Counted from the first letter of the stretch, positions 1-15,295 are shown. The stretch is DNA of 64,000 nucleotides from an uncultured Clostridia bacterium (GCA_944388935.1 CALXKK010000003.1:41216-105215); one strand, 5' to 3'. Notes: a model not told the origin generated them from the sequence alone. A program made the numbers and translations.

Positions 1-3000
1 AACACAGCTTATACAACAGAGGTTGGAGAAGATGGAACACCAACTGGACAAGATGAAAAAGTTCCGGAAGAGCCAGAGCATACCTATGTAGAGCCAAAAG
101 ATGAACAAAGTATTTCTAAAGATGGAACAGGTAAAGTAGATAGTCTAGACCAAGAAATAACATACAACATAAGTTACACAGCGCAAATATCAGATTATGA
201 AGGAAATGCAACAATTAAATTAATAGATACATTACCATATGCAATAGACGAAGAAAAATCTGAATTAGATGGCGGAACATATGATGCAGAAAGTAAGACA
301 ATTACTTGGGAACAAGAAGTAAATGATATACAAATGACAGACACAAAAGAAGTACAAATAGATAAGAATATAAAAGTTGTGTACATTGGAATAAACCAAG
401 ACACAGTAAGCATCGAAAATGTTGTAAAAGGACACATAGAGTACGAAACTCCAGTAAGAACAAGTGAAGAAGTAACAGCAAACAAAACAACAACAACAGG
501 TTTCGTAATAAATATTCCAGTAAGCAAAGTTTGGGATGATAGCGATAATAAACTAGGACAAAGACCAACAAGAGTTGTATTTAAGCTAAGTGGTAGTGAT
601 GGAAGTGTAAGAACATTAGAATTAGCAAAGCCAGGAACAGCAGGAACTACAACAACACAAGATAATTCTAATCCAAATAAATGGAATGACATGTTTAAAG
701 ACTTACCAAAATACGATTCTTCAAATAATGAAATAGTTTATACACTAACAGAAGAAGAAAAGACTGAGGGAGACTTAAAATACTATGACAGTGTAGTGGA
801 CGATGTAAGCAAGACGGTTACAAACACTAACAAATACGGAAAAGTAACAGTACATCATTACATCTTAAATACAGATGGAACAACAACAGAAAATAGAGTT
901 CCAGATATAGATGGAGCAGAAATTCCAGATGAAGTAATAGAAGGTAAGGAGGGCGATTCATATAACACAGAACCAGCAGATAACATTAATGAAAAATATG
1001 AGTTAGTTCAAGAAAATTTACCAGAAAATGCAGATGGAACAATAGAAAAATTAGATGAAGAAAAACCACAAGAAGTAATCTATTATTACAGATTAAAACT
1101 AGTAAAAGTAATAATTCATTACTTGGAGAAAGACGAAGACTTAGACGATAGCAATAATACTGTTCTAAGTGCTAACGAGCAAATTGATGGACACGTAGAT
1201 GACAGTTACAATACAGATACTGAGCATAAGAAAGATACGATTTCCTACAATGGAAAAACATATACACTAGTTTCTAACAGTGGAAATACTACGGGAACAA
1301 TGACAGTAGCAGACACAAACGTAACTTACTATTACTTACAAAACACAAAAGCAACAGTAAGATATGTGGCTAGAGATCCAGAAACACATGAAGAAATTAA
1401 GGACTTAGAAGCTCCTTACACTAAGGAGGGACTAGTCGGAGATGAATTTGTAACAAACTCAAAAGACTTTATAGGATACAAATTAGTAGAAAGCCCAGAA
1501 AAGACAACAATTAAGATGACAAAAGAAGAGCAAGTGTTAATTTACTACTACGAGCCAGTTTACACTGGATTGCTAGAAAACCACATAGATGACAAGACAG
1601 GAAAAATCTTGTATACAGAAAAACACGATGTTCAAGTTGGACAAAGTTACGACATACCAAGCAAAGATTTTGAAGGATATGATTTAGTTACAACAAAACT
1701 TCCAAGTAACGCAAGCGGAACAATGGGAGAAGACGTTGTAACAGTAAATTACTATTACATCAAAAAAGCAGTGTTAGAGGTAAACTACATAGATAAGTTA
1801 ACTGGAGAGCCTTTAACAGAACAAATTGTGGATAATACAAAGCATGAAGGCGATTCATACACAACAGAACAAAAGGCATTCGAAGACTATGACTTAGTAG
1901 AAGTACCTTCAAATGCAGAAGGAACTTTAACAGTAGAAACAGATGAGTATGGAAATATAACAAACAACAAAACTGTAGTAACATATTATTACGTAAAGAA
2001 ATCTGCAGGTGTTGAGGAACACCATATAGACATCTTAACTGGCGAAGAGCTAGAAAAACCAACATTACATGAAGGACATGTTGGAGATGCATACGATATC
2101 AAATCTAAAGACTTCTTAAGTTACGTAGTTGCTACGACAGACAAAGATGGAAATAACATATTACCAACAAATGCAACAGGAACAATGACAGAAAACAAAA
2201 TAGTAGTAAATTACTACTATTATCAACCAGCAAAAGTAATAGTACACTACGTAGATAAAACAACTGGAAAAGAGCTAGAGGAAACAAATCCGGAAACCGG
2301 AGAATTGCAATCATCACAAATAGTAATAGAAGGAATAAAGGATGACCCATACGAAACAACATCAAAAGAATTCGAATATTATAAACTAGTAGAAAGTCCA
2401 GCAGAACCAAATGGTACAATGAAAGTAGAAATAATAAAAGACGAAAATGGAAATGATGTGGTAAATAACACAATTGATGTTTACTACTACTATGAGCCAA
2501 AACCATTTAACATTGGAGTAGAAAAAGAAATAACAGGAATAATTGTAAATGGAGAAAGAAGAGATGCTACAAATGGAAAATTAGAAAAAGTCGATATCTA
2601 CAGAAAGAGCACAGAAAGCACAAGCATACAAGTAGAGTATAAGATAAAAGTTATGAACACTGGAGAAGTAGAAGGAAGAGCAATAATAGAAGATAGATTA
2701 CCAGAAGGAATGAGCTTAGCAAATAATGACGGTACTTGGGAAGTAAATAACGGAACCTTAACAAAGGTAATCCCAGAAATAGGAGCCGGAGAAACAAAAG
2801 AATATACAGTATTATTAAACTGGAACACATCTGGAAACAATATGGGTAATAAGATTAATGAAGTATCACTAATACAAACAGATAACGTACCAGGATTCAA
2901 AGATAATAATGATAAAGATAATACAGACCAAGTAACAACTCTAATTAGTGTAGAAACTGGTGAATTACCAATAGGATTAATACTTGCATTAGTAGGCTTA

Positions 3001-3078
3001 GTAGGATTAGAAACAATAACATTAAGATATGCAGTAGTATTAACAAGAAGACAGAAAAAATCAAATAAAGACCAGTAA
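1..3078 (+). CDS. Giant MucBP-repeat surface protein, C-terminal part (5' end outside window)
   Basis: The reading frame is open from base 1, so the gene is cut by the window edge and at least 1025 residues are present. In order I see a DUF11-like segment (LIDTLPYAI...), a Cna_B-like domain at about 520-840 (PVSKVWDDSDNK to VTNTN), then seven MucBP-like repeats, each opening with a strand such as KVTVHHY or KVIVHYVD and closing in YYY. A second DUF11-like domain follows at about 2508-2940 (FNIGVEKEITG). The C-terminus has one membrane segment after VETGELPIG and a positive RRQKK tail, with no LPXTG motif. MucBP domains are known from mucin- and host-binding proteins of Gram-positive bacteria, so an extracellular adhesin is inferred. 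The last ~900 residues align repeat for repeat with the protein ending at 11712. Its start, and whether it has a CA tract, cannot be seen. Confidence 0.9.
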   Translation, partial: NTAYTTEVGEDGTPTGQDEKVPEEPEHTYVEPKDEQSISKDGTGKVDSLDQEITYNISYTAQISDYEGNATIKLIDTLPYAIDEEKSELDGGTYDAESKTITWEQEVNDIQMTDTKEVQIDKNIKVVYIGINQDTVSIENVVKGHIEYETPVRTSEEVTANKTTTTGFVINIPVSKVWDDSDNKLGQRPTRVVFKLSGSDGSVRTLELAKPGTAGTTTTQDNSNPNKWNDMFKDLPKYDSSNNEIVYTLTEEEKTEGDLKYYDSVVDDVSKTVTNTNKYGKVTVHHYILNTDGTTTENRVPDIDGAEIPDEVIEGKEGDSYNTEPADNINEKYELVQENLPENADGTIEKLDEEKPQEVIYYYRLKLVKVIIHYLEKDEDLDDSNNTVLSANEQIDGHVDDSYNTDTEHKKDTISYNGKTYTLVSNSGNTTGTMTVADTNVTYYYLQNTKATVRYVARDPETHEEIKDLEAPYTKEGLVGDEFVTNSKDFIGYKLVESPEKTTIKMTKEEQVLIYYYEPVYTGLLENHIDDKTGKILYTEKHDVQVGQSYDIPSKDFEGYDLVTTKLPSNASGTMGEDVVTVNYYYIKKAVLEVNYIDKLTGEPLTEQIVDNTKHEGDSYTTEQKAFEDYDLVEVPSNAEGTLTVETDEYGNITNNKTVVTYYYVKKSAGVEEHHIDILTGEELEKPTLHEGHVGDAYDIKSKDFLSYVVATTDKDGNNILPTNATGTMTENKIVVNYYYYQPAKVIVHYVDKTTGKELEETNPETGELQSSQIVIEGIKDDPYETTSKEFEYYKLVESPAEPNGTMKVEIIKDENGNDVVNNTIDVYYYYEPKPFNIGVEKEITGIIVNGERRDATNGKLEKVDIYRKSTESTSIQVEYKIKVMNTGEVEGRAIIEDRLPEGMSLANNDGTWEVNNGTLTKVIPEIGAGETKEYTVLLNWNTSGNNMGNKINEVSLIQTDNVPGFKDNNDKDNTDQVTTLISVETGELPIGLILALVGLVGLETITLRYAVVLTRRQKKSNKDQ

Positions 3079-3089
3079 TAATAAAATAT

Positions 3090-3147
3090 AAAGCATCTAT
3101 TGAAGTGTAAAGTTTTAATTAAAGAAAGCACTCAATAGATGCTTTTG
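3090..3147 (+). terminator. Intrinsic terminator after MucBP gene
   Basis: The arms AAAGCATCTATTGA and TCAATAGATGCTTT form a long stem. The right arm runs into a T-rich end 12 bases after the stop codon at 3078. Confidence 0.75.
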
Positions 3148-3155
3148 CAATGTTA

Positions 3156-3223
3156 AAGCTATTTCGATACAGCGAAAAAAAATGTCAAAAAAAGAAAGTT
3201 ATTTCGATACATCGAAATAACTT
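3156..3223 (+). promoter_or_regulatory. Tandem palindromes, probable operator of the DUF4143 ATPase
   Basis: The proximal element at 3196-3223 is a perfect inverted repeat: arm AAGTTATTTCGA, spacer TACA, arm TCGAAATAACTT (28 bp). A related but imperfect copy (core TTTCGATACAGCGAAA) lies exactly 40 bp upstream at 3156-3183. The proximal copy runs into the -35 box of the promoter at 3222. A binding site for a repressor, possibly autoregulatory, is inferred from position and symmetry. The same geometry with another sequence precedes the paralogous ATPase at 44504. Confidence 0.6.
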
Positions 3224-3249
3224 GAAAAAATAAAATAATCTGCTATAAT
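3222..3249 (+). promoter_or_regulatory. Sigma-A-type promoter
   Basis: TTGAAA (3222-3227), a 16-bp spacer and TATAAT (3244-3249) sit 20 bases before the ATG at 3270. The -35 overlaps the end of the palindrome. Confidence 0.7.
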
Positions 3250-3269
3250 TAAATTAGAGGTGAAAAGCT

Positions 3270-4472
3270 ATGTTAAAAAGAGAGTATTATTTAAAAAGAA
3301 TAAGACCATTCTACCAAGAAACTAGTTTAATAAAAATAATATATGGTTTAAGAAGAGCTGGTAAATCAGTAATATTAAATCAAATTAAAGATGAATTAAT
3401 AAAAGATAAAACTGATGAAAGCCATATTATATACATAAATTTTGAATCTTTAGATTACAGTTTTATAAAAAATGCAATAGATTTAAATAATTACATAAAA
3501 CAACAAATTAAGGATGATAAAATTTATTATATATTTTTAGACGAAATACAAAAAGTAAAGGACTTTGAAAAAGGAATAAATTCAATTCGTATAACGAATC
3601 AATGTAGTATTTTTATAACTGGTTCAAACAGCAAAATGACATTTAAGGAGCTTTCAACTGACCTAACAGGTAGATATGTTAGTTTTAAAGTAAATCCACT
3701 TAGCTTTTCGGAAGCGGTAGAAATAACAGATACAAAGACGCAAGATTACAAAAAATTATTATTTGATATTTTTGAATGGGGAAGTTTACCTCAAAGATTT
3801 TCATTTAAAGATGATATTACTAAATTGAATTATATATCAGATGTGTATGATTCTATAGTTTTAAAGGATGTTGTAGAAAGATTAGGAGTAAAAGATATTA
3901 CTTTATTTAATAAAGTATGGCAATATATTTTAGAAACTGAAGGAAGAGAATTTTCTGCAACTAATGTATTGAAATATTTAAAAAGTGAATATAGGGAAGT
4001 ATCTGCAGAAACATTATATAATTATATAGAAGCATTATGTTCAACTTTTATTATTAACAAAGTATACAGATATGATATACATGGTAAAAGTGTTTTAAAA
4101 ACATTAAATAAATATTATGCATCAGATCTTGGAGTGAAAAAGATAAAAAATACAAATAAAGAAACTAATTATTCAATTTGCTTAGAAAATTTAGTATATA
4201 ATGAATTAATTTTTAAAGGATATGATGTTTATATAGGAAAACTAAAAGATGCTGAAGTTGATTTTGTAGCCATAAAGGATAAGAAGATTAAGTATATTCA
4301 AGTAAGCTTATATTTAAATACCGAAGAAACAATAAACAGAGAATTTGGAGCATATAATAGTATACAAGACAATTATCCAAAATATGTAATATCTTTAGAT
4401 GAAATTGATAGGTCAACTAATGGAATAAAACATTTAAATGTTTTTGATTTTTTGTTAAATGAAGATTTTTAA
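3270..4472 (+). CDS. AAA ATPase with C-terminal DUF4143 domain
   Basis: A 400-residue protein of the AAA_14/DUF4143 family, whose biological role is unsettled. The Walker A motif GLRRAGKS is at residues 26-33 and Walker B (YYIFLDEIQ) near 87-95, followed by a sensor-like FITGSNS. The C-terminal half has the DUF4143 pattern, including EVDFVAIKDKKIKYIQVS. Many family members end this stretch with ExK-like residues reminiscent of PD-(D/E)XK nucleases, whereas here it reads QVS, so nuclease activity is doubtful (inference). The start is set by GAGGTG about 8 bases before the ATG. The gene is a lone transcription unit with its own promoter and palindromes, placed between two giant adhesin genes. 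A paralogue lies at 44504-45703. Confidence 0.88.
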   Translation: MLKREYYLKRIRPFYQETSLIKIIYGLRRAGKSVILNQIKDELIKDKTDESHIIYINFESLDYSFIKNAIDLNNYIKQQIKDDKIYYIFLDEIQKVKDFEKGINSIRITNQCSIFITGSNSKMTFKELSTDLTGRYVSFKVNPLSFSEAVEITDTKTQDYKKLLFDIFEWGSLPQRFSFKDDITKLNYISDVYDSIVLKDVVERLGVKDITLFNKVWQYILETEGREFSATNVLKYLKSEYREVSAETLYNYIEALCSTFIINKVYRYDIHGKSVLKTLNKYYASDLGVKKIKNTNKETNYSICLENLVYNELIFKGYDVYIGKLKDAEVDFVAIKDKKIKYIQVSLYLNTEETINREFGAYNSIQDNYPKYVISLDEIDRSTNGIKHLNVFDFLLNEDF

Positions 4473-4594
4473 AGCAATAAAAAACTACGGAAAACAACAT
4501 GAGTAGATAATATAGATATAAAATAATAGCAAAAAACATAATATGTAACAAAAAAATAATATAAAATGTCGAAAAATAGCATCCGTAAAGAGAT

Positions 4595-4628
4595 AGAGCA
4601 TTGTTTCACTTTTGTGAGGCAATGCTCT
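4595..4628 (+). promoter_or_regulatory. Conserved 5' leader hairpin of phase-variable adhesin
   Basis: A 34-nt hairpin: 15-nt arms beginning AGAGCATTG and ending CAATGCTCT around a TTTT loop, with two G-U pairs. It lies 71 bases before the leader ATG at 4700. The paralogous locus has the equivalent hairpin at 59676-59709. The three differences within the 13-bp common stem are all U-A/U-G exchanges that keep pairing. The preceding block (ATAATATAAAA, then GCATCCGTAAAGAGAT) is also shared. The downstream sequence is not a clean T-run, so attenuator, RNA stabiliser or protein-binding element are all possible. Confidence 0.55.
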
Positions 4629-4699
4629 ATTTACTTATTATTTTTAAGTAGGTACAATAAAAATAATAATTATTATGAGAAAAAGAGGGTGCATACGAG

Positions 4700-11712
<7,013 letters not shown>

Positions 11713-11723
11713 TATAGTTTAAG

Positions 11724-11764
11724 AAAAATACCTATAAAGTAAAGATGCTTTATAGGTATTTTTC
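11724..11764 (+). terminator. Intrinsic terminator of giant adhesin
   Basis: Arms AAAAATACCTATAAAG and CTTTATAGGTATTTTT form a stem with a short loop, starting 12 bases after the stop codon. Confidence 0.85.
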
Positions 11765-11785
11765 AAGTAATTGGAGATAAATTGA

Positions 11786-11814
11786 TTGACAAAGAAACAA
11801 AAGATTGCTAGTAT
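11786..11814 (+). promoter_or_regulatory. Putative sigma-A-type promoter in gene-poor gap
   Basis: TTGACA (11786-11791), a 17-bp spacer and TAGTAT (11809-11814). No intact gene follows before the terminator at 11984-12009, so it could drive a short RNA or be a relic. Confidence 0.4.
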
Positions 11815-11851
11815 ATAGTAAATATTTAATACTACAATAAATAATATAACT

Positions 11852-11935
11852 ATGCATCTTCAAGAGATATATAGTAGTAATGAACTTGATGAAAATTCAA
11901 CTAGTAAGGAGTTCTTACTAGTTGAAAAAGAGTAA
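11852..11935 (+). pseudogene. RhuM-family remnant (27 codons)
   Basis: This short open stretch contains NELDENSTSKEFLLV. It resembles, from memory, the conserved ELDENSTCKEFL-type segment of RhuM proteins (virulence/DNA-binding family, often over 300 residues). There is no ribosome site before the ATG and the frame ends after the motif. An inverted repeat, CAACTAGTAAG/CTTACTAGTTG, lies in its 3' half. I read it as the decayed scrap of a larger gene. A functional micropeptide is less likely. Confidence 0.35.
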
Positions 11936-11983
11936 AATAAAACATTGTAATCCGTTGCAAACGCAACGTAATCATTTTTAATC

Positions 11984-12009
11984 CGGTAGTCTAAAGACTA
12001 TCGTTTTTT
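11984..12009 (+). terminator. Intrinsic terminator
   Basis: Stem CGGTAGTC/GACTATCG with TAAA loop and TTTTTT. It ends the possible short transcript from 11786. Just upstream, CGTTGC/GCAACG at about 11953-11968 forms another small stem. Confidence 0.65.
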
Positions 12010-12093
12010 GTATGTAAAAAAATAAACAAATTTTTGCATATACCTTGCGAAAATCTGTTCAGTGTGATATTATATAAAATATTAAAAATTTTG

Positions 12094-12121
12094 TTGTTAA
12101 AAATAATAATTATGATATAAT
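12094..12121 (+). promoter_or_regulatory. Putative pcrA promoter
   Basis: TTGTTA (12094-12099), a 16-bp spacer and TATAAT (12116-12121), the best match between the terminator at 12009 and the pcrA start. Confidence 0.5.
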
Positions 12122-12146
12122 TTGCAAGGAAAAATCATATTATGGA

Positions 12147-12187
12147 GAAAGGAGAGTATATCCTGTAAAGAGATATACAATTAAAAT
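12147..12187 (+). promoter_or_regulatory. pcrA ribosome site separated from the ATG by a hairpin
   Basis: The only strong Shine-Dalgarno, GAAAGGAG (12147-12154), is 33 bases from the ATG at 12188. A TAA lies in frame just upstream (12182), so the start cannot move 5'. Between them GTATATC (12156-12162) and GATATAC (12172-12178) form a perfect 7-bp stem with a 9-base loop. Folding it leaves 10 unpaired bases between Shine-Dalgarno and ATG, a normal spacing. Confidence 0.5.
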
Positions 12188-14512
12188 ATGCAAGATTTAT
12201 TAGAAGGTTTAAACGATAAACAACACGAAGCTGTTATAAATACAGAAGGTCCATGCCTAGTAATAGCTGGTGCCGGAAGTGGTAAAACAAAAGTATTAAC
12301 ACATAAGATAGCGTATTTAATTCACGAAAAAGATGTGAAACCATGGAATATATTAGCAATTACATTTACAAATAAAGCAGCAAACGAAATGAAAGAAAGA
12401 GTGGCAGATTTAGTAGGAGAAGGTGCGCAAGATATTTGGATGGGTACATTCCATTCTATTTGTGTAAGAATTTTAAGAAAATTTATAGATAGAATTGGAT
12501 TCGACCATTCTTTTGTAATTTTCGATACTTCTGACCAAAGAACATTAATTAAAGAATGCCTAAAAGATTTGCAAATAGACGATAAAATGTTTACGGATAG
12601 AAGTGTTCAATTCGAAATAAGTAATGCAAAAAATGATATGAAAGAACCGGACCAGTACGACGCTATGGTAAAAGGAGATTTCAGAAGAGAAAAAATAGCA
12701 ACAATATATAATTTATATCAAAAAAGATTAAAAGATAATAATGCTATAGATTTTGACGACATTATAAATTACACAATAAAAATATTTAGAGAGAATCCAG
12801 ATGTATTAGATTATTATGCAAATAAATTTAATTACATATTAGTAGACGAATATCAAGATACAAATAAATCACAATTTACATTAATTAGATTACTTGCAAG
12901 CGTTCATGGAAATATAACTGTAGTTGGAGATAATGACCAGGGAATTTATAGTTTCCGTGGAGCAGATATTAGTAATATATTAAACTTCGAAAAAGACTTT
13001 AAAGGTACAAAAATAATTAAGCTAGAACAAAATTATAGATGTACTCAAAACATTTTAAATGCAGCAAATTCAGTAATTAAAAACAATGAAGTAAAATACA
13101 AAAAGAAATTATGGACGGAAAACGAAGAAGGACCTTTGCCAACATTTCATGTTGCAGATGATGAATATGACGAAGGAAGATACATAGTAGAGCAAATAAA
13201 TCATTTAAGAAGAGAAGAATATTATAAATATTCAGATTTTGCAATTCTTTATAGAATGAACTCACAATCTAGAGCAATAGAGGAAATTCTAAGAAGAGAA
13301 GATATTCCATATAAAATTGTTGGAGGTTTAAAATTCTACGAAAGAAAAGAAATTAAAGATATAATTGCTTATTTAAGATTAATAAATAATACATCAGATA
13401 ATTTAGCATTAAAAAGAATAATAAACGAACCTAAAAGAGGTATCGGAAAAACAAGTTTGGACAAAATACAAACAATATCAGAACAAACAGGAATACCTAT
13501 GTACCAAATAATAAAAGAAGCAGACCAATATGGTTTGGCTAGGGTGTACAACAACGCAAAAGGTTTCATCGAGGTTATAGAAGATTTAATAAGCAAAAAA
13601 GATGAATATACAATAACAGAATTAATAAAAGCAACTTTAAGCGAGTCAGGTTATACAAAAGCGCTAGAAACAGAAAACACAATAGAAGCAGAAAATAGAA
13701 TAGAAAACTTGGAAGAATTTTTAACAGTTGCAGTACAATTCGAAGAAGAAGAGGCAGACAGAGACTTAAGCTCATTCCTAGAAGGAATAACACTTTCTAG
13801 CGATTTAGATGGAATGGATGATGAAGAAGAATCTGTTACATTAATGACATTACATTCTGCAAAAGGTTTGGAATTTCCAGTAGTATTTTTAGTAGGAATG
13901 GAAGAGGGAATTTTCCCAGGTTATAAATCTATTGGGGAACCAAAGGAATTAGAAGAAGAAAGACGTTTATGCTATGTTGGAATAACAAGAGCTAAAAACA
14001 ATTTATATTTAACTTGCAGTAGACAAAGAACTATGTTTGGTTCTACAAGTTGCAATCCTGTATCTCGATTTGTAAAAGAAATTCCGGAAAATATGCTAGA
14101 GGGAGCAGACGAAATAGAAAGCAAACCTTCAAATAGTTATGAGGACACAGATTATGAATGGAGTTATGGAAGATTCAACAGAGGTGCTGGCAGCGGAAAT
14201 AGTAGTTACGGAAGAAATAATAGCAATGTAGTTAGCTATAAAATAGATACTAAGAAAACAAAACCAGAACCAAGCTTTGCATTTAAATCTGCAGAAAGCT
14301 TTTTAGCAAAATTAAATAATAAAGCCAAAGAAAATACTACGGATTTATCACAATATAAAGAAGGACAAAGAATTTATCATAAACGTTTTGGCGAAGGAAA
14401 CATAAGCAAAATAGAGCCAGAAGGAGACGATTTAAAACTAGACATACAATTCGATAAAGTAGGTCATAAACGTTTAATGGCGAAATTTGCAAACTTAGAA
14501 ATTATAGAATAG
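12188..14512 (+). CDS. pcrA: ATP-dependent DNA helicase PcrA/UvrD (SF1A)
   Basis: A 774-residue superfamily 1 3'-5' helicase, close to the usual PcrA length. The N-terminus (LNDKQHEAV, then AGAGSGKTKVLT, Walker A) is typical. Further motifs are GTFHSICVRIL (Ia region), LVDEYQDTNKSQ (Walker B/motif II), VVGDNDQGIYSFRGAD (motif III), LEQNYRCTQNI (motif IV), VTLMTLHSAKGLEFPVVF (motif V) and ERRLCYVGITRAK (motif VI). The C-terminus (YKEGQRIYHKRFGEG) matches the tudor-like tail that binds RNA polymerase in PcrA. PcrA acts in nucleotide-excision repair, clearing of transcription complexes and rolling-circle replication. The gene appears monocistronic. The unusual ribosome-site arrangement is described separately. 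Confidence 0.96.
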   Translation: MQDLLEGLNDKQHEAVINTEGPCLVIAGAGSGKTKVLTHKIAYLIHEKDVKPWNILAITFTNKAANEMKERVADLVGEGAQDIWMGTFHSICVRILRKFIDRIGFDHSFVIFDTSDQRTLIKECLKDLQIDDKMFTDRSVQFEISNAKNDMKEPDQYDAMVKGDFRREKIATIYNLYQKRLKDNNAIDFDDIINYTIKIFRENPDVLDYYANKFNYILVDEYQDTNKSQFTLIRLLASVHGNITVVGDNDQGIYSFRGADISNILNFEKDFKGTKIIKLEQNYRCTQNILNAANSVIKNNEVKYKKKLWTENEEGPLPTFHVADDEYDEGRYIVEQINHLRREEYYKYSDFAILYRMNSQSRAIEEILRREDIPYKIVGGLKFYERKEIKDIIAYLRLINNTSDNLALKRIINEPKRGIGKTSLDKIQTISEQTGIPMYQIIKEADQYGLARVYNNAKGFIEVIEDLISKKDEYTITELIKATLSESGYTKALETENTIEAENRIENLEEFLTVAVQFEEEEADRDLSSFLEGITLSSDLDGMDDEEESVTLMTLHSAKGLEFPVVFLVGMEEGIFPGYKSIGEPKELEEERRLCYVGITRAKNNLYLTCSRQRTMFGSTSCNPVSRFVKEIPENMLEGADEIESKPSNSYEDTDYEWSYGRFNRGAGSGNSSYGRNNSNVVSYKIDTKKTKPEPSFAFKSAESFLAKLNNKAKENTTDLSQYKEGQRIYHKRFGEGNISKIEPEGDDLKLDIQFDKVGHKRLMAKFANLEIIE

Positions 14513-14533
14513 GGAAAAGGTGACATCTTTTTT

Positions 14534-14562
14534 GAACTTTAGGGGACGGACTTTAAAAGTTC
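14534..14562. repeat. Dispersed GGACGGACC-type intergenic repeat, copy 1
   Basis: A GAACTTT...AAAGTTC inverted repeat around GGGGACGGAC. Other copies are at 34315, 40687-40774, 42267, 42389, 43550, 55945, 56011 (partial) and 59534 (degenerate). No associated transposase is in the window. Confidence 0.6.
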
Positions 14563-14639
14563 AAAATTCCAATAAATTCCAGATAAAAATCCAGATAAAC
14601 TCGGAGAGATAGTATGAAAATTCTAAAAGGGAGTAGTGT

Positions 14640-15197
14640 ATGAAAAAATTATTAATAGATATGGATGACGTAATATGCGATGATGGTTTTATGAGCATAG
14701 TAAATGAATTTTTAGGAACTAATTATAAACCAGAGGATGCTCACTCATATTATATAAACGACTTAATCCCAAAAGAAAAATTTGATGATTGGGTAAAATA
14801 CTTCGAGGAAAGAAATGTATATGATTATGGAAGCATGAAAAAAGATGCAAGAGAAGTAATAGAGAAACTAAATAAAGTTTATGAAACATACATAATTACT
14901 GCATATGTCTTTAGAGATAAACCGGAAATATCAGGGGACCAATTACGAAATAAATTTAATTATTTAAGAAAAAATTTACCATTTGTAGCTCCAAGCCAAT
15001 ATATATTTATTTCAAACAAAGCTTTAGTAGATGGAGATATACGCATAGATGACCGTGTAAGTAATTTAGAAGGAAAAGCAGAAATGAAATTATTAATTAA
15101 CGCATACCATAATAGAGACATATCAGATGAAGAACTTGCAAAAAAGAATATTAAAAGAGTAGATAATTGGAAAGAAATAGAAGAAATATTACTTTAA
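14640..15197 (+). CDS. 5'-nucleotidase-like HAD-family hydrolase
   Basis: A 185-residue HAD-fold protein resembling the 5'(3')-deoxyribonucleotidase (NT5C) group. The nucleophile motif is near the N-terminus, IDMDDVICDDG (residues 6-16), with the DxD pair in MDD replaced in register as D-M-D. A conserved IITAYVF region follows, and RIDDRVSNLEG near residue 140 supplies the acidic motif that binds magnesium. The family removes phosphate from (deoxy)nucleoside monophosphates; the substrate here is inferred. GGGAG 8 bases before the ATG fixes the start. It stands alone between pcrA and a terminator at 15259. Confidence 0.75.
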   Translation: MKKLLIDMDDVICDDGFMSIVNEFLGTNYKPEDAHSYYINDLIPKEKFDDWVKYFEERNVYDYGSMKKDAREVIEKLNKVYETYIITAYVFRDKPEISGDQLRNKFNYLRKNLPFVAPSQYIFISNKALVDGDIRIDDRVSNLEGKAEMKLLINAYHNRDISDEELAKKNIKRVDNWKEIEEILL

Positions 15198-15258
15198 TTA
15201 AGGAATCTTCGAAATTTCTGTTTTAGCTATTTGGATATAAACTTAATTATAATAATAC

Positions 15259-15295
15259 TAAAAGACTATTACCAAAAAAGGTGATAGTCCTTTTT
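15259..15295 (+). terminator. Intrinsic terminator
   Basis: Arms AAAGACTATTACC and GGTGATAGTCC with a six-A loop, followed by TTTTTG. Confidence 0.85.
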
